Shown: positions 35,166 to 44,374 of the stretch, in pieces
Position numbering within the stretch: position 1 is the stretch's first letter
How the letters are laid out: every line of letters starts with the position of its first letter
NCBI RefSeq assembly: GCF_026072915.1
Contig: NZ_AP025943.1
Span: 2,914,001 to 2,978,000 of the forward strand
Origin: Akkermansia biwaensis
GTDB lineage: Bacteria; Verrucomicrobiota; Verrucomicrobiia; Verrucomicrobiales; Akkermansiaceae
DNA length: 64,000 nt
Direction: 5' to 3'
The notes under the pieces: generated by a model
What the model was told of the DNA's origin: nothing
What the model saw: only the letters and a program-made list of their open reading frames with translations
Databases searched by the model: none
Made by a program: the position numbers and the translations under genes

Positions 35166-38017
35166 TGTTTTGGCTCGTTTTGCCTGTGTTGTTCAAAGTA
35201 TTGCCTGACGGCATCCCGGTAAAGGCCGGGCACCTGCTGCATGGCCGGACTGCCCAGGCCGTCCCCCGGCGTTTTTTCCTGTTTCCGTCCGGCTTCTTCA
35301 TCCTTATGGCCGGAAGAGGAATGCCGGGCGTTCGTTGCGGTCCCGTCTCCGCCTTCCCCCTTCTGCGAACCCTCGCCCGCTCCTTCCCGGGACGGGCGGG
35401 ACTGCTGGAACTTCTCCCTCTGGGGGCCGAACATGGGGGCTCCATTCATCAGGCCGCCCCCGCCATCCCCCTGTCCGCCCCCAAATCCGCCTTTTCCCTG
35501 CTTTCTGCTCAGCATGGAATTCAAAAGCTGCTGCATGGCTCCGGCGCATTCCCGGCTCATGCCGCTTACGGAACATGCTCCTGTCGATGACGCGGCGGGG
35601 TTTTCCCCCAGCAGCTTCATCATGATTTCCCAGGCTCTCTGCGCCCTGTCCGCCGCTGCCGCGGGCTTGCCCGCGTAACAGGCGGAGGCACTCTCTTCCA
35701 TGAGTTCCGCAATACCCGCCTGAAGGCATGCCTGGATAAAGGCGGCCATCTCCCGCCTGAATTCCTCCGCTTCCCCCGGAATGGCGGAAATCACGGCGGG
35801 AGCCCTGCTGTGCCAGAGCCAGTACAGAGCCAATATTTCCTTTTGGGATTCGCCCAGGGACTTCAACTGCTCCGCAGTCACGGAGCGCCCCTCCTTCCGT
35901 TCGGACAAAAAGCGCCCCAGCATGGTCGCCGTCTCTTTCTGAGAATCCGCCAGACGGCGGAACTCCATGATCAGGTCGTACCCCTGCATGATTTTTGCAG
36001 CCATTTCCGCTTCTCCGCTCTGCCGGGCCGTTTCCTCCTGCGGAGCGCGCAGCCTGTCGCGCATGGTCCGGAAAAACTCCTGGGTGGATTCCTGAGTTCC
36101 GGGAAGTTCTCCGGAAAGGTCTTCCTCATTCTTCGCAATGATTCCGGCCAGGGAGGAAGCCGTTTCCGACAATTTACCGTCCGTGTCGAAAATAGGAAAA
36201 TCCTTCGCCATCTTTTCCGCCAGTTTTCTGACTTCCGCGTGCTTTTCCTTCAATTGGACGGCTTCTTCCCGGCTCAGTCCGGACGGATTGGCTTTCTTCG
36301 CCCTGTCCAATTCCCGGACCAGATCGGCAATGGACTGGGCCAAAAGGCGGTATTTGTTGACGAACTCATCCACGCCCGTCCTGATGCGCAGCATTTCGCG
36401 GTACTGTTCCTCACTGATGACATGCACCGTGACAGGTTCTGAAACCGTCATGTTCAGCAGGTAGGGATTGGCGTCGCGGGCCTCCACAGACAACTGGAGC
36501 ACATCCCCGGCCCTGGCCCCCAGCGCCGGCAGGGAAAGCTGTTCCGCCAGGAACAGGGACTTTTTGGACGATTCCGGCACGGGCATTTCAAGCGAACGCG
36601 CGCGGGAGCCGCTCACGCTCCTGACCCACGCCACACGGGTGGCGCCGTAGTCGTCCTGCACCTCCGCATGGAAGGGAATCACCACGTCTTCCAGGGCCAC
36701 GGAAACCGGAGCGGGGGCATGAATAACCACGGACGGACGGGCGTCCGCATTCACCCTGACGCGGTTTTCCAGAGGCCGTGCCATCCCGGTCCCGCGGTAA
36801 TCCGTCATCTGGATGGACGCCGTCCCTGACTGGCGCACGCGGAGGGGGAAGGAAATGCGGCCGTCCGGCAGAAGGACTCCCTGCACGGTTTGCGGCTCCA
36901 GGTCCTTCCTGTCCGGCGTAAAGACGGCTTTCCCGGACATCAGAGGACGATTGCTTTCCAGAATGAAATCCGCCGTGCCGCCGTCAATCACCGTCACATC
37001 CTGGCCGTTCAGGGGATATTCCACGGGCGGCAGACCGGTATATTCCGGCGGGGACACGATCACGGAGCCGCCCGCCACCTTGGGCTGGTAGTTGATTTCC
37101 AGCGGAAACCATTCGCTCCTGGCCTTTCCGCCGGCAGTGGCGAAGGCGATCCGGCACGGAGCCGTCAGTTTTTCCAGCCTTCTGGCCCAAATGCCGGACT
37201 GGTCGCGGAACGCGGCCAGCTTCTGGACGGGATGGCCGTCCGGCCTGACCCATATTTCCACGGGAGAAGTCAGCGGAGCCCCCGTGACGCGCACCTGCAT
37301 CAGGGCGTCCTCACCGTACACGACGGAAGAAGGGGAGTCCACCAGTTCAAAACGGTAGGGGGAAAGGGGCGGTATGTCCTCCCACGGAGTGCACAGCCTG
37401 CCGTACAGCACTCCGGCCGCATCCCGGTTCCATGAGGCCAGCGCCGCGCACATGGCCAGCAGCAAAAGCAGGCCCCATACGGATTTTCTTTTCAACAGGC
37501 GCCACAGGCGGTCGTTCTGCGCGTATTGCTCCAGCCGGGAACGGGCGGCGCGCTCCGTTTCCCCCATCAGCCAGGCTCCCAGGGAATGGCCGGAAGACTC
37601 CGCCGCAAAAGGGCTCCGGCTCATTTCCCAGAAGGAAAGCACGGTTTGACGGGCGTCATGGTTGGCGGAATCCGCCTTGCGCGCCAAGTCCGCCGGATTC
37701 CTGCGCCACGCATGCGTCAGCAGTGCGGCCAGCAGAACCAGCAGCAGGAGCGCCAGAACGGGGGAGGCCCATTCCCGCGTCTTATTCTCCAGGGGGGAAT
37801 AAACATCGGCCAGGACATACAGGCCGCATGCCAGAATGACCGCCATCCCCCACAGGGAGCAGGCGGCGGCCAGCGCCCGGCGTCTCTCCCGGCGCAGAAC
37901 GGCGGAAAACAGTCCGCGGAATCCCGGAGCGGGCCGGGAGGCGGATGAAGCCGGAGTGTTGGAGTCCTTTTCCTTCATGGGGTTGTTTACAGTAATCCGT
38001 TGCGGCGGCGCACCCAC
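35162..38017 (-). CDS. Large Ig-like/helical membrane protein of the MoxR-VWA operon (DUF4175-like)
   Basis: 951 residues. Three hydrophobic segments near the N-terminus (about 50-68, 85-103 and 175-195, for example VLALLLLVLLAALLTHAW) anchor it in the inner membrane. About 210-530 is a series of beta-sandwich segments (SPYRFELVDSPSSVVYGED, GGSVIVSPPEYTGLPPVEYP). About 540-830 is mostly helical and coiled-coil prone. The end is a Gly/Gln/Ser-rich tail (GKGGFGGGQGDGGGG) closing with a short helix (VPGLYRDAVRQYFEQH). The architecture resembles the protein at 60421-63033. It overlaps the next upstream gene by 31 bases. Function is unknown; neighbouring VWA proteins suggest a protein complex at the cell envelope. 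Confidence 0.75.
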   Translation of the reverse strand: MGAPPQRITVNNPMKEKDSNTPASSASRPAPGFRGLFSAVLRRERRRALAAACSLWGMAVILACGLYVLADVYSPLENKTREWASPVLALLLLVLLAALLTHAWRRNPADLARKADSANHDARQTVLSFWEMSRSPFAAESSGHSLGAWLMGETERAARSRLEQYAQNDRLWRLLKRKSVWGLLLLLAMCAALASWNRDAAGVLYGRLCTPWEDIPPLSPYRFELVDSPSSVVYGEDALMQVRVTGAPLTSPVEIWVRPDGHPVQKLAAFRDQSGIWARRLEKLTAPCRIAFATAGGKARSEWFPLEINYQPKVAGGSVIVSPPEYTGLPPVEYPLNGQDVTVIDGGTADFILESNRPLMSGKAVFTPDRKDLEPQTVQGVLLPDGRISFPLRVRQSGTASIQMTDYRGTGMARPLENRVRVNADARPSVVIHAPAPVSVALEDVVIPFHAEVQDDYGATRVAWVRSVSGSRARSLEMPVPESSKKSLFLAEQLSLPALGARAGDVLQLSVEARDANPYLLNMTVSEPVTVHVISEEQYREMLRIRTGVDEFVNKYRLLAQSIADLVRELDRAKKANPSGLSREEAVQLKEKHAEVRKLAEKMAKDFPIFDTDGKLSETASSLAGIIAKNEEDLSGELPGTQESTQEFFRTMRDRLRAPQEETARQSGEAEMAAKIMQGYDLIMEFRRLADSQKETATMLGRFLSERKEGRSVTAEQLKSLGESQKEILALYWLWHSRAPAVISAIPGEAEEFRREMAAFIQACLQAGIAELMEESASACYAGKPAAAADRAQRAWEIMMKLLGENPAASSTGACSVSGMSRECAGAMQQLLNSMLSRKQGKGGFGGGQGDGGGGLMNGAPMFGPQREKFQQSRPSREGAGEGSQKGEGGDGTATNARHSSSGHKDEEAGRKQEKTPGDGLGSPAMQQVPGLYRDAVRQYFEQHRQNEPKQ

Positions 38018-40206
38018 CAGTACAGGGCCGGAAGCAGGGCCAGTACCAGCAGGACGTACCAGCGGTTCCAGAGGGGGAAGAAAGCTTCCTCCCTGCTCGT
38101 GTAGTCGGGCGGCGGTTCCATCATGGCAGGCAGGGTCCCGTCCAGTTCTTCACGGGACAGGCGGCGGCCCCCGGTCAATTCGCTCATGGAAGCCAGAAAA
38201 GCCGGGTCCGCATCCAGATTGTCCCGTTCCCCCGGCGGTTCGGGAACATCCAGACAGACGTCCGGCATGGGGGAAGCGCCGCTCCCCGCCATGCGTGCGC
38301 GGAGAATGTAGCGGCCCGGTCCGGGGGAAGTGAACACGCCGTTCCAGCGGGGCAGCCCCCCGCGGGAGGCGTCCTGCCGCGCGGCGGCTGAAAAGATGGT
38401 TTTTTCCGGATTCCTGATGTCCGCCACTTCAACGGACACCCCGGACGGCCGCCCTCTGCCCCTCCAGCTCATGGAGAAGGAGACGGGAACGCCAGGTTCC
38501 ACGGAAGTGCGCTCCACATGCAGGGAAAGGTCATAGCCGGGGAGGAATTCGGCCGCCGTCTGCATCCACGGCAGGAACTGCCCCCAGAAATCCTCATACC
38601 AGTTCCCCAGCCTGAGTGCCTCCGGGAAAAAGTCCCACTTCCACAATCCGTCGCCGTTGATCATGCCCGCGGCGCCCATGCCCACTCTTTTGACGGCCAG
38701 CAGGGGAATGCGGCCGTCCGGGGACCGGGCCACTACCCGCGTGCTGGGGAAAATTCTTTCCACGTCCCAGGAATCCTCAAGCGGCGGCAGGGAACGCCAC
38801 ACGTCGGCCCCGGTACCCGGCAGCACGACGCCGAACAGGCCGTCCTTCACCCCTTCCGGGGACGGGGTGAGCTGGTGGTCACCCGGGAACGGCGCCTTCC
38901 AGGCGAAGGGTTCCAGGGCTTCCATCTCCGGAAAGCGGCCCGCGTACGACTTGCCGCGCGCAAAGACGAGCAGGCCGCCGTAATCGCGTATAAAGGAATG
39001 CAGGGCGGCGGCGCGCGCCGGGGTGATGATCCGTTCCGCCCCCTTGCCCAGAATGACCATGTCAAAGCGCAGGAAATCCTCCAGGGAAGAGGGGATGGAC
39101 TCACCGTCCGCCTTCGCGCCGGTTTCCTCCCCGGTGTTGATGCTGTAAAAACGCTCCTGGGTCAGCATGTGGATGGAACGGACGTCGAACGAAGGCTGGC
39201 GGCGCAGGAACTGGGCCAGGAATTTGCTGTCCCAGTACGGGGCTCCCTCCGCCATGAACACGCGGATGCGCGATCTCATGGCTTGTACGGAAAAAAGGGC
39301 TTCATGGCCTTCCGGTCCGGATTCGTCGCCGGGCACGGCATCGCATTTCAAGGAAAAATGGGCCGATTTGGGCGGGCACTCCAGAGTGAAATTCACTACG
39401 GCGTCCGCATCGTCGGCCACATTGACCACCTTCCTGTCCAACACCCTGCCCCCGGCATCCAGCAGAGACACGGCGGTCTGGACGGCACCCAGCTTCCTGT
39501 TCCTCACCCGCGCGGACGCCTGAACCGTATTTCCGGGGAAGGAGTGAATGATGGTCTTGGTCGCTTCCAGCGTCAGGCGGGGGGCCTCCCACTTCTCTCC
39601 GTAGCACAGGGTATGGACCGGAACTCCCAGATTCCCGGCCTCCCGTGCCAGCCTTCCCAGATGCGCGGGCTCCGTGTCTCTGCCGTCGGAAAGAAGGATA
39701 AGGCCGGAAGGGGCGCGCCCTCCGGAGCGTTCGTCCTCCAGCAGAGTGGCCAGGGAGCGGGACAGGGGGGAGGAACTGCCGTCCGCCTCCACACGGGCGA
39801 GCGCTCCCGCATCCGGCAGGATGGAGGACGAATCTTTCACAGAAACCCAGCGCACGTCCACGCCGTCCGGCACCAGGCCGGCGATGGATTTCAAGTCCCT
39901 GCGCGCGGCATCCACCCGGGAACCTCCCGCACCGGAGGACTGCATGGGGGCTGTCATGGAGGAAGAGGCGTCCAGAGCGACGATCCAGACGGGACGGGAA
40001 TGTACCGTCAGCGTTTCCTTCCTGCCCGGATTGGCAAGCAGGAACAGGGTTCCGGCAATTCCGGCCAGGTAGGCCGCGGACACGAGCATGCGGGTGCGCG
40101 GGCGGAAACTCCGCGTGCCGCGCGCCAAAAGAAAACAGAACAGGACCAGGCAGGCCGCGGCGGCGACGCCCAGCCAGCCCCAGGGAATGACGGGTTCAAA
40201 GATCAT
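37987..40206 (-). CDS. VWA-domain membrane protein with amidotransferase-like domain
   Basis: 739 residues. Two N-terminal membrane helices (WLGVAAAACLVLFCFLLARG, LVSAAYLAGIAGTLFLLANPG) are followed by a von Willebrand A domain with metal site DASSS in VWIVALDASSSM (about residue 75). From about 320 a flavodoxin/GATase-like region starts (IRVFMAEGAPYWDSKFLAQFL, DYGGLLVFARGKSYAG), then a beta domain, then a C-terminal helix (WYVLLVLALLPALYWWV). This layout is seen in BatA/BatB-like operons. VWA domains bind protein partners through Mg2+, often with MoxR ATPases acting as chaperones. It overlaps both neighbours, which indicates a tight operon. Confidence 0.8.
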   Translation of the reverse strand: MIFEPVIPWGWLGVAAAACLVLFCFLLARGTRSFRPRTRMLVSAAYLAGIAGTLFLLANPGRKETLTVHSRPVWIVALDASSSMTAPMQSSGAGGSRVDAARRDLKSIAGLVPDGVDVRWVSVKDSSSILPDAGALARVEADGSSSPLSRSLATLLEDERSGGRAPSGLILLSDGRDTEPAHLGRLAREAGNLGVPVHTLCYGEKWEAPRLTLEATKTIIHSFPGNTVQASARVRNRKLGAVQTAVSLLDAGGRVLDRKVVNVADDADAVVNFTLECPPKSAHFSLKCDAVPGDESGPEGHEALFSVQAMRSRIRVFMAEGAPYWDSKFLAQFLRRQPSFDVRSIHMLTQERFYSINTGEETGAKADGESIPSSLEDFLRFDMVILGKGAERIITPARAAALHSFIRDYGGLLVFARGKSYAGRFPEMEALEPFAWKAPFPGDHQLTPSPEGVKDGLFGVVLPGTGADVWRSLPPLEDSWDVERIFPSTRVVARSPDGRIPLLAVKRVGMGAAGMINGDGLWKWDFFPEALRLGNWYEDFWGQFLPWMQTAAEFLPGYDLSLHVERTSVEPGVPVSFSMSWRGRGRPSGVSVEVADIRNPEKTIFSAAARQDASRGGLPRWNGVFTSPGPGRYILRARMAGSGASPMPDVCLDVPEPPGERDNLDADPAFLASMSELTGGRRLSREELDGTLPAMMEPPPDYTSREEAFFPLWNRWYVLLVLALLPALYWWVRRRNGLL

Positions 40207-42260
40207 GATTGCGCCTCCTTTCCATCATGGACCGTCCGGACAGGCAGGGAGGAAAGCCAGAGTTCCAAGGCGAAAAGAAGAACGGCCGCCCCCAGCAGCC
40301 ACGGCCACAGAGGTATTCTGCCCGTTACTTCCACCAGTTTTCCGGAAGCCGTGACGACAGCCACGGATGCAGGCAGGTTCCCCGCCGCCAGCGTTTGCAG
40401 GTTGGATTCCCCCACCGGGAAGTTGACTACCTGGGTATGCAGGGGCATTCCGGCGGCATGGCGGCCGCTCCACACGTAGGTTCCGGGAACGGCGGGAGCC
40501 ACGGAAGAAAGAAGGCGCTTGCCGGAAGAAAGGCGGGATTCCTTGCACAGAAGTTCCGCTCCGTCCGGCCCGGTCAGAACCACGTCCGCTGCATCCAGCG
40601 TATCCGGCAAAATCCAGGAAGGAAAGTCCCTGCCCGGCTCCGGAGCGGCTTCCCCCACCCCCTCCTGGCGGGATTTCAGCATGGCTTCCGCCAGGAACGG
40701 GAGGAAGAGGGGGGATTTCCCCCAGTCCGCATCCATGGACTGGACCGGAACATTCCACAAAACAAGGGCTCCCCGCCCCTTCACCCTTCTGGCAATGGCC
40801 GGAACCCCGTCTTCATAGCGGACGAGAACGCTGACCAAATCATTCCAGGAATCCGGAGCCAGCCCTTCGTTCAGGCGCCGGAACACGCGGGCATCCAGGG
40901 GGGAGGCCGCATCCCCTCCGCGGAACAGATCGAACACGGAGTCGTCCGGCAGAGCGGCATTCAAAGTCCAGCCTTTTCCCGTCTTCTCGTATTCGGAAAA
41001 GGTTCTGGGGCCGTCCGGAAGGCCCATGAGCGCGTTTGCCACGGCATCCCCGGAAAAATCAGGCACGGCTACAATGACGGAGCCGGCCTCCGCCAGCGCC
41101 TCCATCTTCTTCAAATCCTCTTTTTCCGGTTTGTTCCAGACAATGAAATCCGGCTGTTCCCTCCCCAGTCCCCCGGCGGACTGGACATCCAGAAACGGAA
41201 TGAACCGGAGGGCCTTCATCATGAAACCGAGCTGCGCCTCATCCTGCGTTACGGCGTCGCATTGCAGGGAAGCTCCCACCCTGACCACCGTTCCGGCGGT
41301 ATCGTCCGCGGGGAACGCATCGTGGTCCAGCGTAACGAAAACGGGCCATTCCTCCACGGAGGCGGGAACTTGAGCCTGGAAGGAAACCGTTTCTTTGGCT
41401 CCCGCGGGGATTTCAGCCGTACGGGAGGCCCGCAGGGAACCGGCCTCCAAATGGGCCGTGACGCGCACGGGCTGAGAACCGAAGTTGGAAAGAACGGCCT
41501 GCACCGTTACGGACTGCCCGGGAAGCACTGTGGCGGGCATCACCTTCAGGGAAGTCACGGCCGTGTTGGGAAGGCGTTCATGGTCCGCCACCTGAATGCA
41601 CCGCACGTCCAGGTCCGGAGGAAAGGCCTTCTCCCAGTCCACTCCGCTCCAGTTGGACGACTGGAAATCGGAAAGAATGTAAACGGAAGTGGGGCGCGTG
41701 GAAGCCGTCCGTGCCGCCTGCTCCACGGCCAGGGCCAGCGCGGCGGCGGTATTGGCCGCCTCCGGCCTGCTGTGGATGCGCTGAAGCTCCCTGTTCACCA
41801 AGTCATGGGAGGGCATGGGCTCCCGGAACAGGGCGGCGGGGGCCGCATCCGCCCAGATGAGGTTCACCAGGTCCCCCCTTTTCAGATCCGACATGATTTG
41901 TCCGGCAAAGACACCCGCCTTGGAAATGCGGGATTCCTGGCCGTCCGCCGCGGACATGGAAGCGGAACGGTCCACCACCAGAATGACGGAGCGGCTGCCC
42001 TGCTCCTCCATGCTCCGCCCGGCCATGTAGGGAAGCAGGAACGCCGCCGCCAGGCAGGCCGCCGCCAGGGTCCGGACGGCCAGAAGAAGCCAGTCCTTGG
42101 GTCTTCTCAGGCGCACATGGCGCTTCACCGCTCTGCGCAGGAAAATCAGGGAGCTGAATTCCCGTTCCCTGGGCCTGCTGCGGGCAAAAAGATGCACCAG
42201 CAGCGGAATGGCCGCCGCAGCCATCAGCCAGAACAGGGGATTGGAAAAAAACAGGTTCAT
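40203..42260 (-). CDS. BatA-like N-terminal membrane domain plus VWA protein
   Basis: 685 residues. The first 80 residues are the BatA/aerotolerance N-terminal domain: NPLFWLMAAAAIPLLVHLF, a basic juxtamembrane stretch, then WLLLAVRTLAAACLAAAFLL. A VWA domain follows with metal site DRSAS in VILVVDRSASMSAADG (about residue 97). The middle is a set of beta domains (VLPGQSVTVQAVLSNFGSQPV). A C-terminal helix (PWLLGAAVLLFALELWL) completes it. The Bat name comes from Bacteroides aerotolerance genes; the biochemical role there is also unsettled. Overlaps the downstream VWA gene by 4 bases. Confidence 0.85.
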   Translation of the reverse strand: MNLFFSNPLFWLMAAAAIPLLVHLFARSRPREREFSSLIFLRRAVKRHVRLRRPKDWLLLAVRTLAAACLAAAFLLPYMAGRSMEEQGSRSVILVVDRSASMSAADGQESRISKAGVFAGQIMSDLKRGDLVNLIWADAAPAALFREPMPSHDLVNRELQRIHSRPEAANTAAALALAVEQAARTASTRPTSVYILSDFQSSNWSGVDWEKAFPPDLDVRCIQVADHERLPNTAVTSLKVMPATVLPGQSVTVQAVLSNFGSQPVRVTAHLEAGSLRASRTAEIPAGAKETVSFQAQVPASVEEWPVFVTLDHDAFPADDTAGTVVRVGASLQCDAVTQDEAQLGFMMKALRFIPFLDVQSAGGLGREQPDFIVWNKPEKEDLKKMEALAEAGSVIVAVPDFSGDAVANALMGLPDGPRTFSEYEKTGKGWTLNAALPDDSVFDLFRGGDAASPLDARVFRRLNEGLAPDSWNDLVSVLVRYEDGVPAIARRVKGRGALVLWNVPVQSMDADWGKSPLFLPFLAEAMLKSRQEGVGEAAPEPGRDFPSWILPDTLDAADVVLTGPDGAELLCKESRLSSGKRLLSSVAPAVPGTYVWSGRHAAGMPLHTQVVNFPVGESNLQTLAAGNLPASVAVVTASGKLVEVTGRIPLWPWLLGAAVLLFALELWLSSLPVRTVHDGKEAQS

Positions 42261-42288
42261 GGAGAGAGGAAGTCAGGAGAGGAAAAGA

Positions 42289-43170
42289 TCAGCCTGCCAG
42301 TTGGTCGAAAAGGCCGTAGTACGGCTCCCTGGTGGTTGCGGACATGAAGGCCACGCCCCTGGAAGCGGCCATGGAACGCAGGGCCTGGCGGTGGCTCATG
42401 AAATCGCGCCGGTAGTCCTCACGCACGCTGGCGGCGTTCAGCACCAGGCGGTCCCCCGTCTCCATGTCCCGGTAGCGGACGGCGCCCTGGTCCCTCAGGG
42501 AAAGTTCGCCGGGGTCGAGAACCTGGATGAGGATGATCTTGAATCCCCGGTGCAGGTAGGGATTCAGCGCGTGGAAGATGGAGGCTGGGTCGTCCAGAAA
42601 ATCGGAGACGACGACCAGCGTCCCCTTCCTGCGGAGAAGCCCGCGGGAACGCTCCAGCGCGGCGCTGACGGAGGTGAGGCCGCCCGGCGCATTGTGTTCC
42701 AGCCGGTTCAGTATCTGGTCCAGGTGCTTCATGGAGGAACCGGGAGGAATGAAACTGCGTATTTTCTCATCAAACAACTGGAGGGAAACCATGTCATGCC
42801 CCCGCACCACCAGCCACGCGAAACAGGCGGCAAAAAAGGAAGCGTACTCCAGCTTGCTCATGGGGCCCATGTCCCGGAAGCCCATGGAGGCGCTGCTGTC
42901 CACCAGCAGATGGCATTCCAGATGAGTCTCATGTTCAAACGTTTTCAGATAATGCCTGTCCGTACGGGCATAAACGCGCCAGTCCACCATGCGGACGTCG
43001 TCCCCCTGGGCATACTGGCGGTATTCCAGAAAATTGCTGGAAGCCCCCCTGCCCCTGGCACGGTGGCGGCCGGACATCCACCCTTCCACCATCATTTTGG
43101 CGGCAAAACGGTAGTTTGCCAGACGCCGAACGTCTTCGGGACGCAGATATTTGTGGCTCGTTTCGCTCAT
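42289..43170 (-). CDS. DUF58 protein of the MoxR operon
   Basis: 293 residues, a normal length for this family. Typical sequence: an N-terminal helix, RHRARGRGASSNFLEYRQY, GDDVRMVDWRVYARTD, then a VWA-like core starting at HLLVDSSASMGF with metal-site residues DSSAS. The protein is soluble. DUF58 genes nearly always follow a moxR gene, as here (51-base gap), and the pair is thought to act on the downstream membrane VWA proteins. Confidence 0.92.
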   Translation of the reverse strand: MSETSHKYLRPEDVRRLANYRFAAKMMVEGWMSGRHRARGRGASSNFLEYRQYAQGDDVRMVDWRVYARTDRHYLKTFEHETHLECHLLVDSSASMGFRDMGPMSKLEYASFFAACFAWLVVRGHDMVSLQLFDEKIRSFIPPGSSMKHLDQILNRLEHNAPGGLTSVSAALERSRGLLRRKGTLVVVSDFLDDPASIFHALNPYLHRGFKIILIQVLDPGELSLRDQGAVRYRDMETGDRLVLNAASVREDYRRDFMSHRQALRSMAASRGVAFMSATTREPYYGLFDQLAG

Positions 43171-43221
43171 GCGCGGTCTTCCGGATTGAAAAAAGGAACG
43201 GAAGCGGGATGCTGCGGCAGG

Positions 43222-44241
43222 CTACAGGGATTCCTGCAATCTGCCCAGAATGTCCTCCACGGAAACACCTTCCCCGGTGGCGTTGTAATTGGGAATCAGG
43301 CGGTGGCGCAGAACGGGCCGCATCACTTCCCTGACTTCCTCCACGGAAACGGAGGTTTGACCGCGCAGCAGGGCCAGCGCCCTAGCCGCCCTCAGCAGGC
43401 ACTGGGAAGCGCGGGGGCCCGCTCCCCATGCCAGGTAGGACCGGATGTAATCCGGCGCGGAAGAGGATTCCGGCCTGGTGCTCTGCACCAGGCGCACGAT
43501 CGCCTCATACACGTGATCGGGCACCGGAATCTCCGTGACGGCATTCTGCAGGGCGATCACCTGCTCCGCATCCAGCAGGACTTCCGGTTCCGGCATGGAC
43601 AGGCCGCCGGTGCGCCGCAGGATTTCCACTTCCTGCGCGGCATCGGGATACTTGATCAGAATCTGGAAGAAAAAGCGGTCAAGCTGGGCTTCCGGCAGGG
43701 GATAAGTGCCTTCATGCTCCAGCGGATTCTGCGTGGCGTACACGATAAAGGGCTCCGCAAGCGTCCGCGTCTTTCCGGCCACGGTGACCTGCTTTTCCTG
43801 CATGGCTTCCAGCAGGGCCGCCTGGGTTTTGGGGGGAGTGCGGTTAATTTCGTCCGCCAGCAGCAGGTTCGTGAATACCGGACCCGGCACATACTCGAAC
43901 GCCCGGCTGCCGTTCGCGGAGGTCTGCAAAATCTCGCTGCCCAGAATATCCGGCGGCATCAGGTCCGGGGTAAACTGGATGCGTTTGAAATCCAGCCCCA
44001 GAATCCGACCCAGCGTCCCGACGAGCAGGGTCTTCGCCAGACCGGGAACGCCCACGATCAGGCAATGCCCGCGGCACAAAAGAGAGACGAGCATTTGATC
44101 CACCACATCCGCCTGTCCCACGATCACCTTGGCGGCTTCTTCCCGGACGGACGCTACAACGGCGCGGATACGCTCCCAGTCCGAGGAAACGGACTCTTGT
44201 TCTTCATTATTTATCATAAAATAGTTGGTAGGAAACTCCAT
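43222..44241 (-). CDS. MoxR-family AAA+ ATPase
   Basis: 339 residues. Walker A is in GVPGLAKTLLVGTL, Walker B in NLLLADEINRTPPKTQAALLEAM, sensor 1 in FIVYATQNPLEHEGTYPLPEAQLDRF. The C-terminal lid ends at IPNYNATGEGVSVEDILGRL. MoxR ATPases are chaperone-like machines that assemble or activate complexes together with VWA proteins. An ATG at 44217 (MINNEEQE) is an alternative start. It is the first gene of a seven-gene minus-strand operon and is divergent from aroE. Confidence 0.95.
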   Translation of the reverse strand: MEFPTNYFMINNEEQESVSSDWERIRAVVASVREEAAKVIVGQADVVDQMLVSLLCRGHCLIVGVPGLAKTLLVGTLGRILGLDFKRIQFTPDLMPPDILGSEILQTSANGSRAFEYVPGPVFTNLLLADEINRTPPKTQAALLEAMQEKQVTVAGKTRTLAEPFIVYATQNPLEHEGTYPLPEAQLDRFFFQILIKYPDAAQEVEILRRTGGLSMPEPEVLLDAEQVIALQNAVTEIPVPDHVYEAIVRLVQSTRPESSSAPDYIRSYLAWGAGPRASQCLLRAARALALLRGQTSVSVEEVREVMRPVLRHRLIPNYNATGEGVSVEDILGRLQESL

Positions 44242-44308
44242 CAGATTCTCATAACCATGTCCCCTGAGTCAATTCCATAATGGAAAAAATCAATGATATG
44301 CGTTTGCC

Positions 44309-44337
44309 TTGAAATCCGGCGGGATTTCCGCCATAAT
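44309..44337 (+). promoter_or_regulatory. Putative sigma-70-type promoter of aroE-mutY-aat
   Basis: TTGAAA (44309-44314) and CATAAT (44332-44337) with 17-bp spacing, 37 bases before the aroE ATG, in the divergent spacer with the MoxR operon. Confidence 0.4.
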
Positions 44338-44374
44338 ATATCCTGAACGCCAGCTTCCGTTCCTCTATCTTTCC

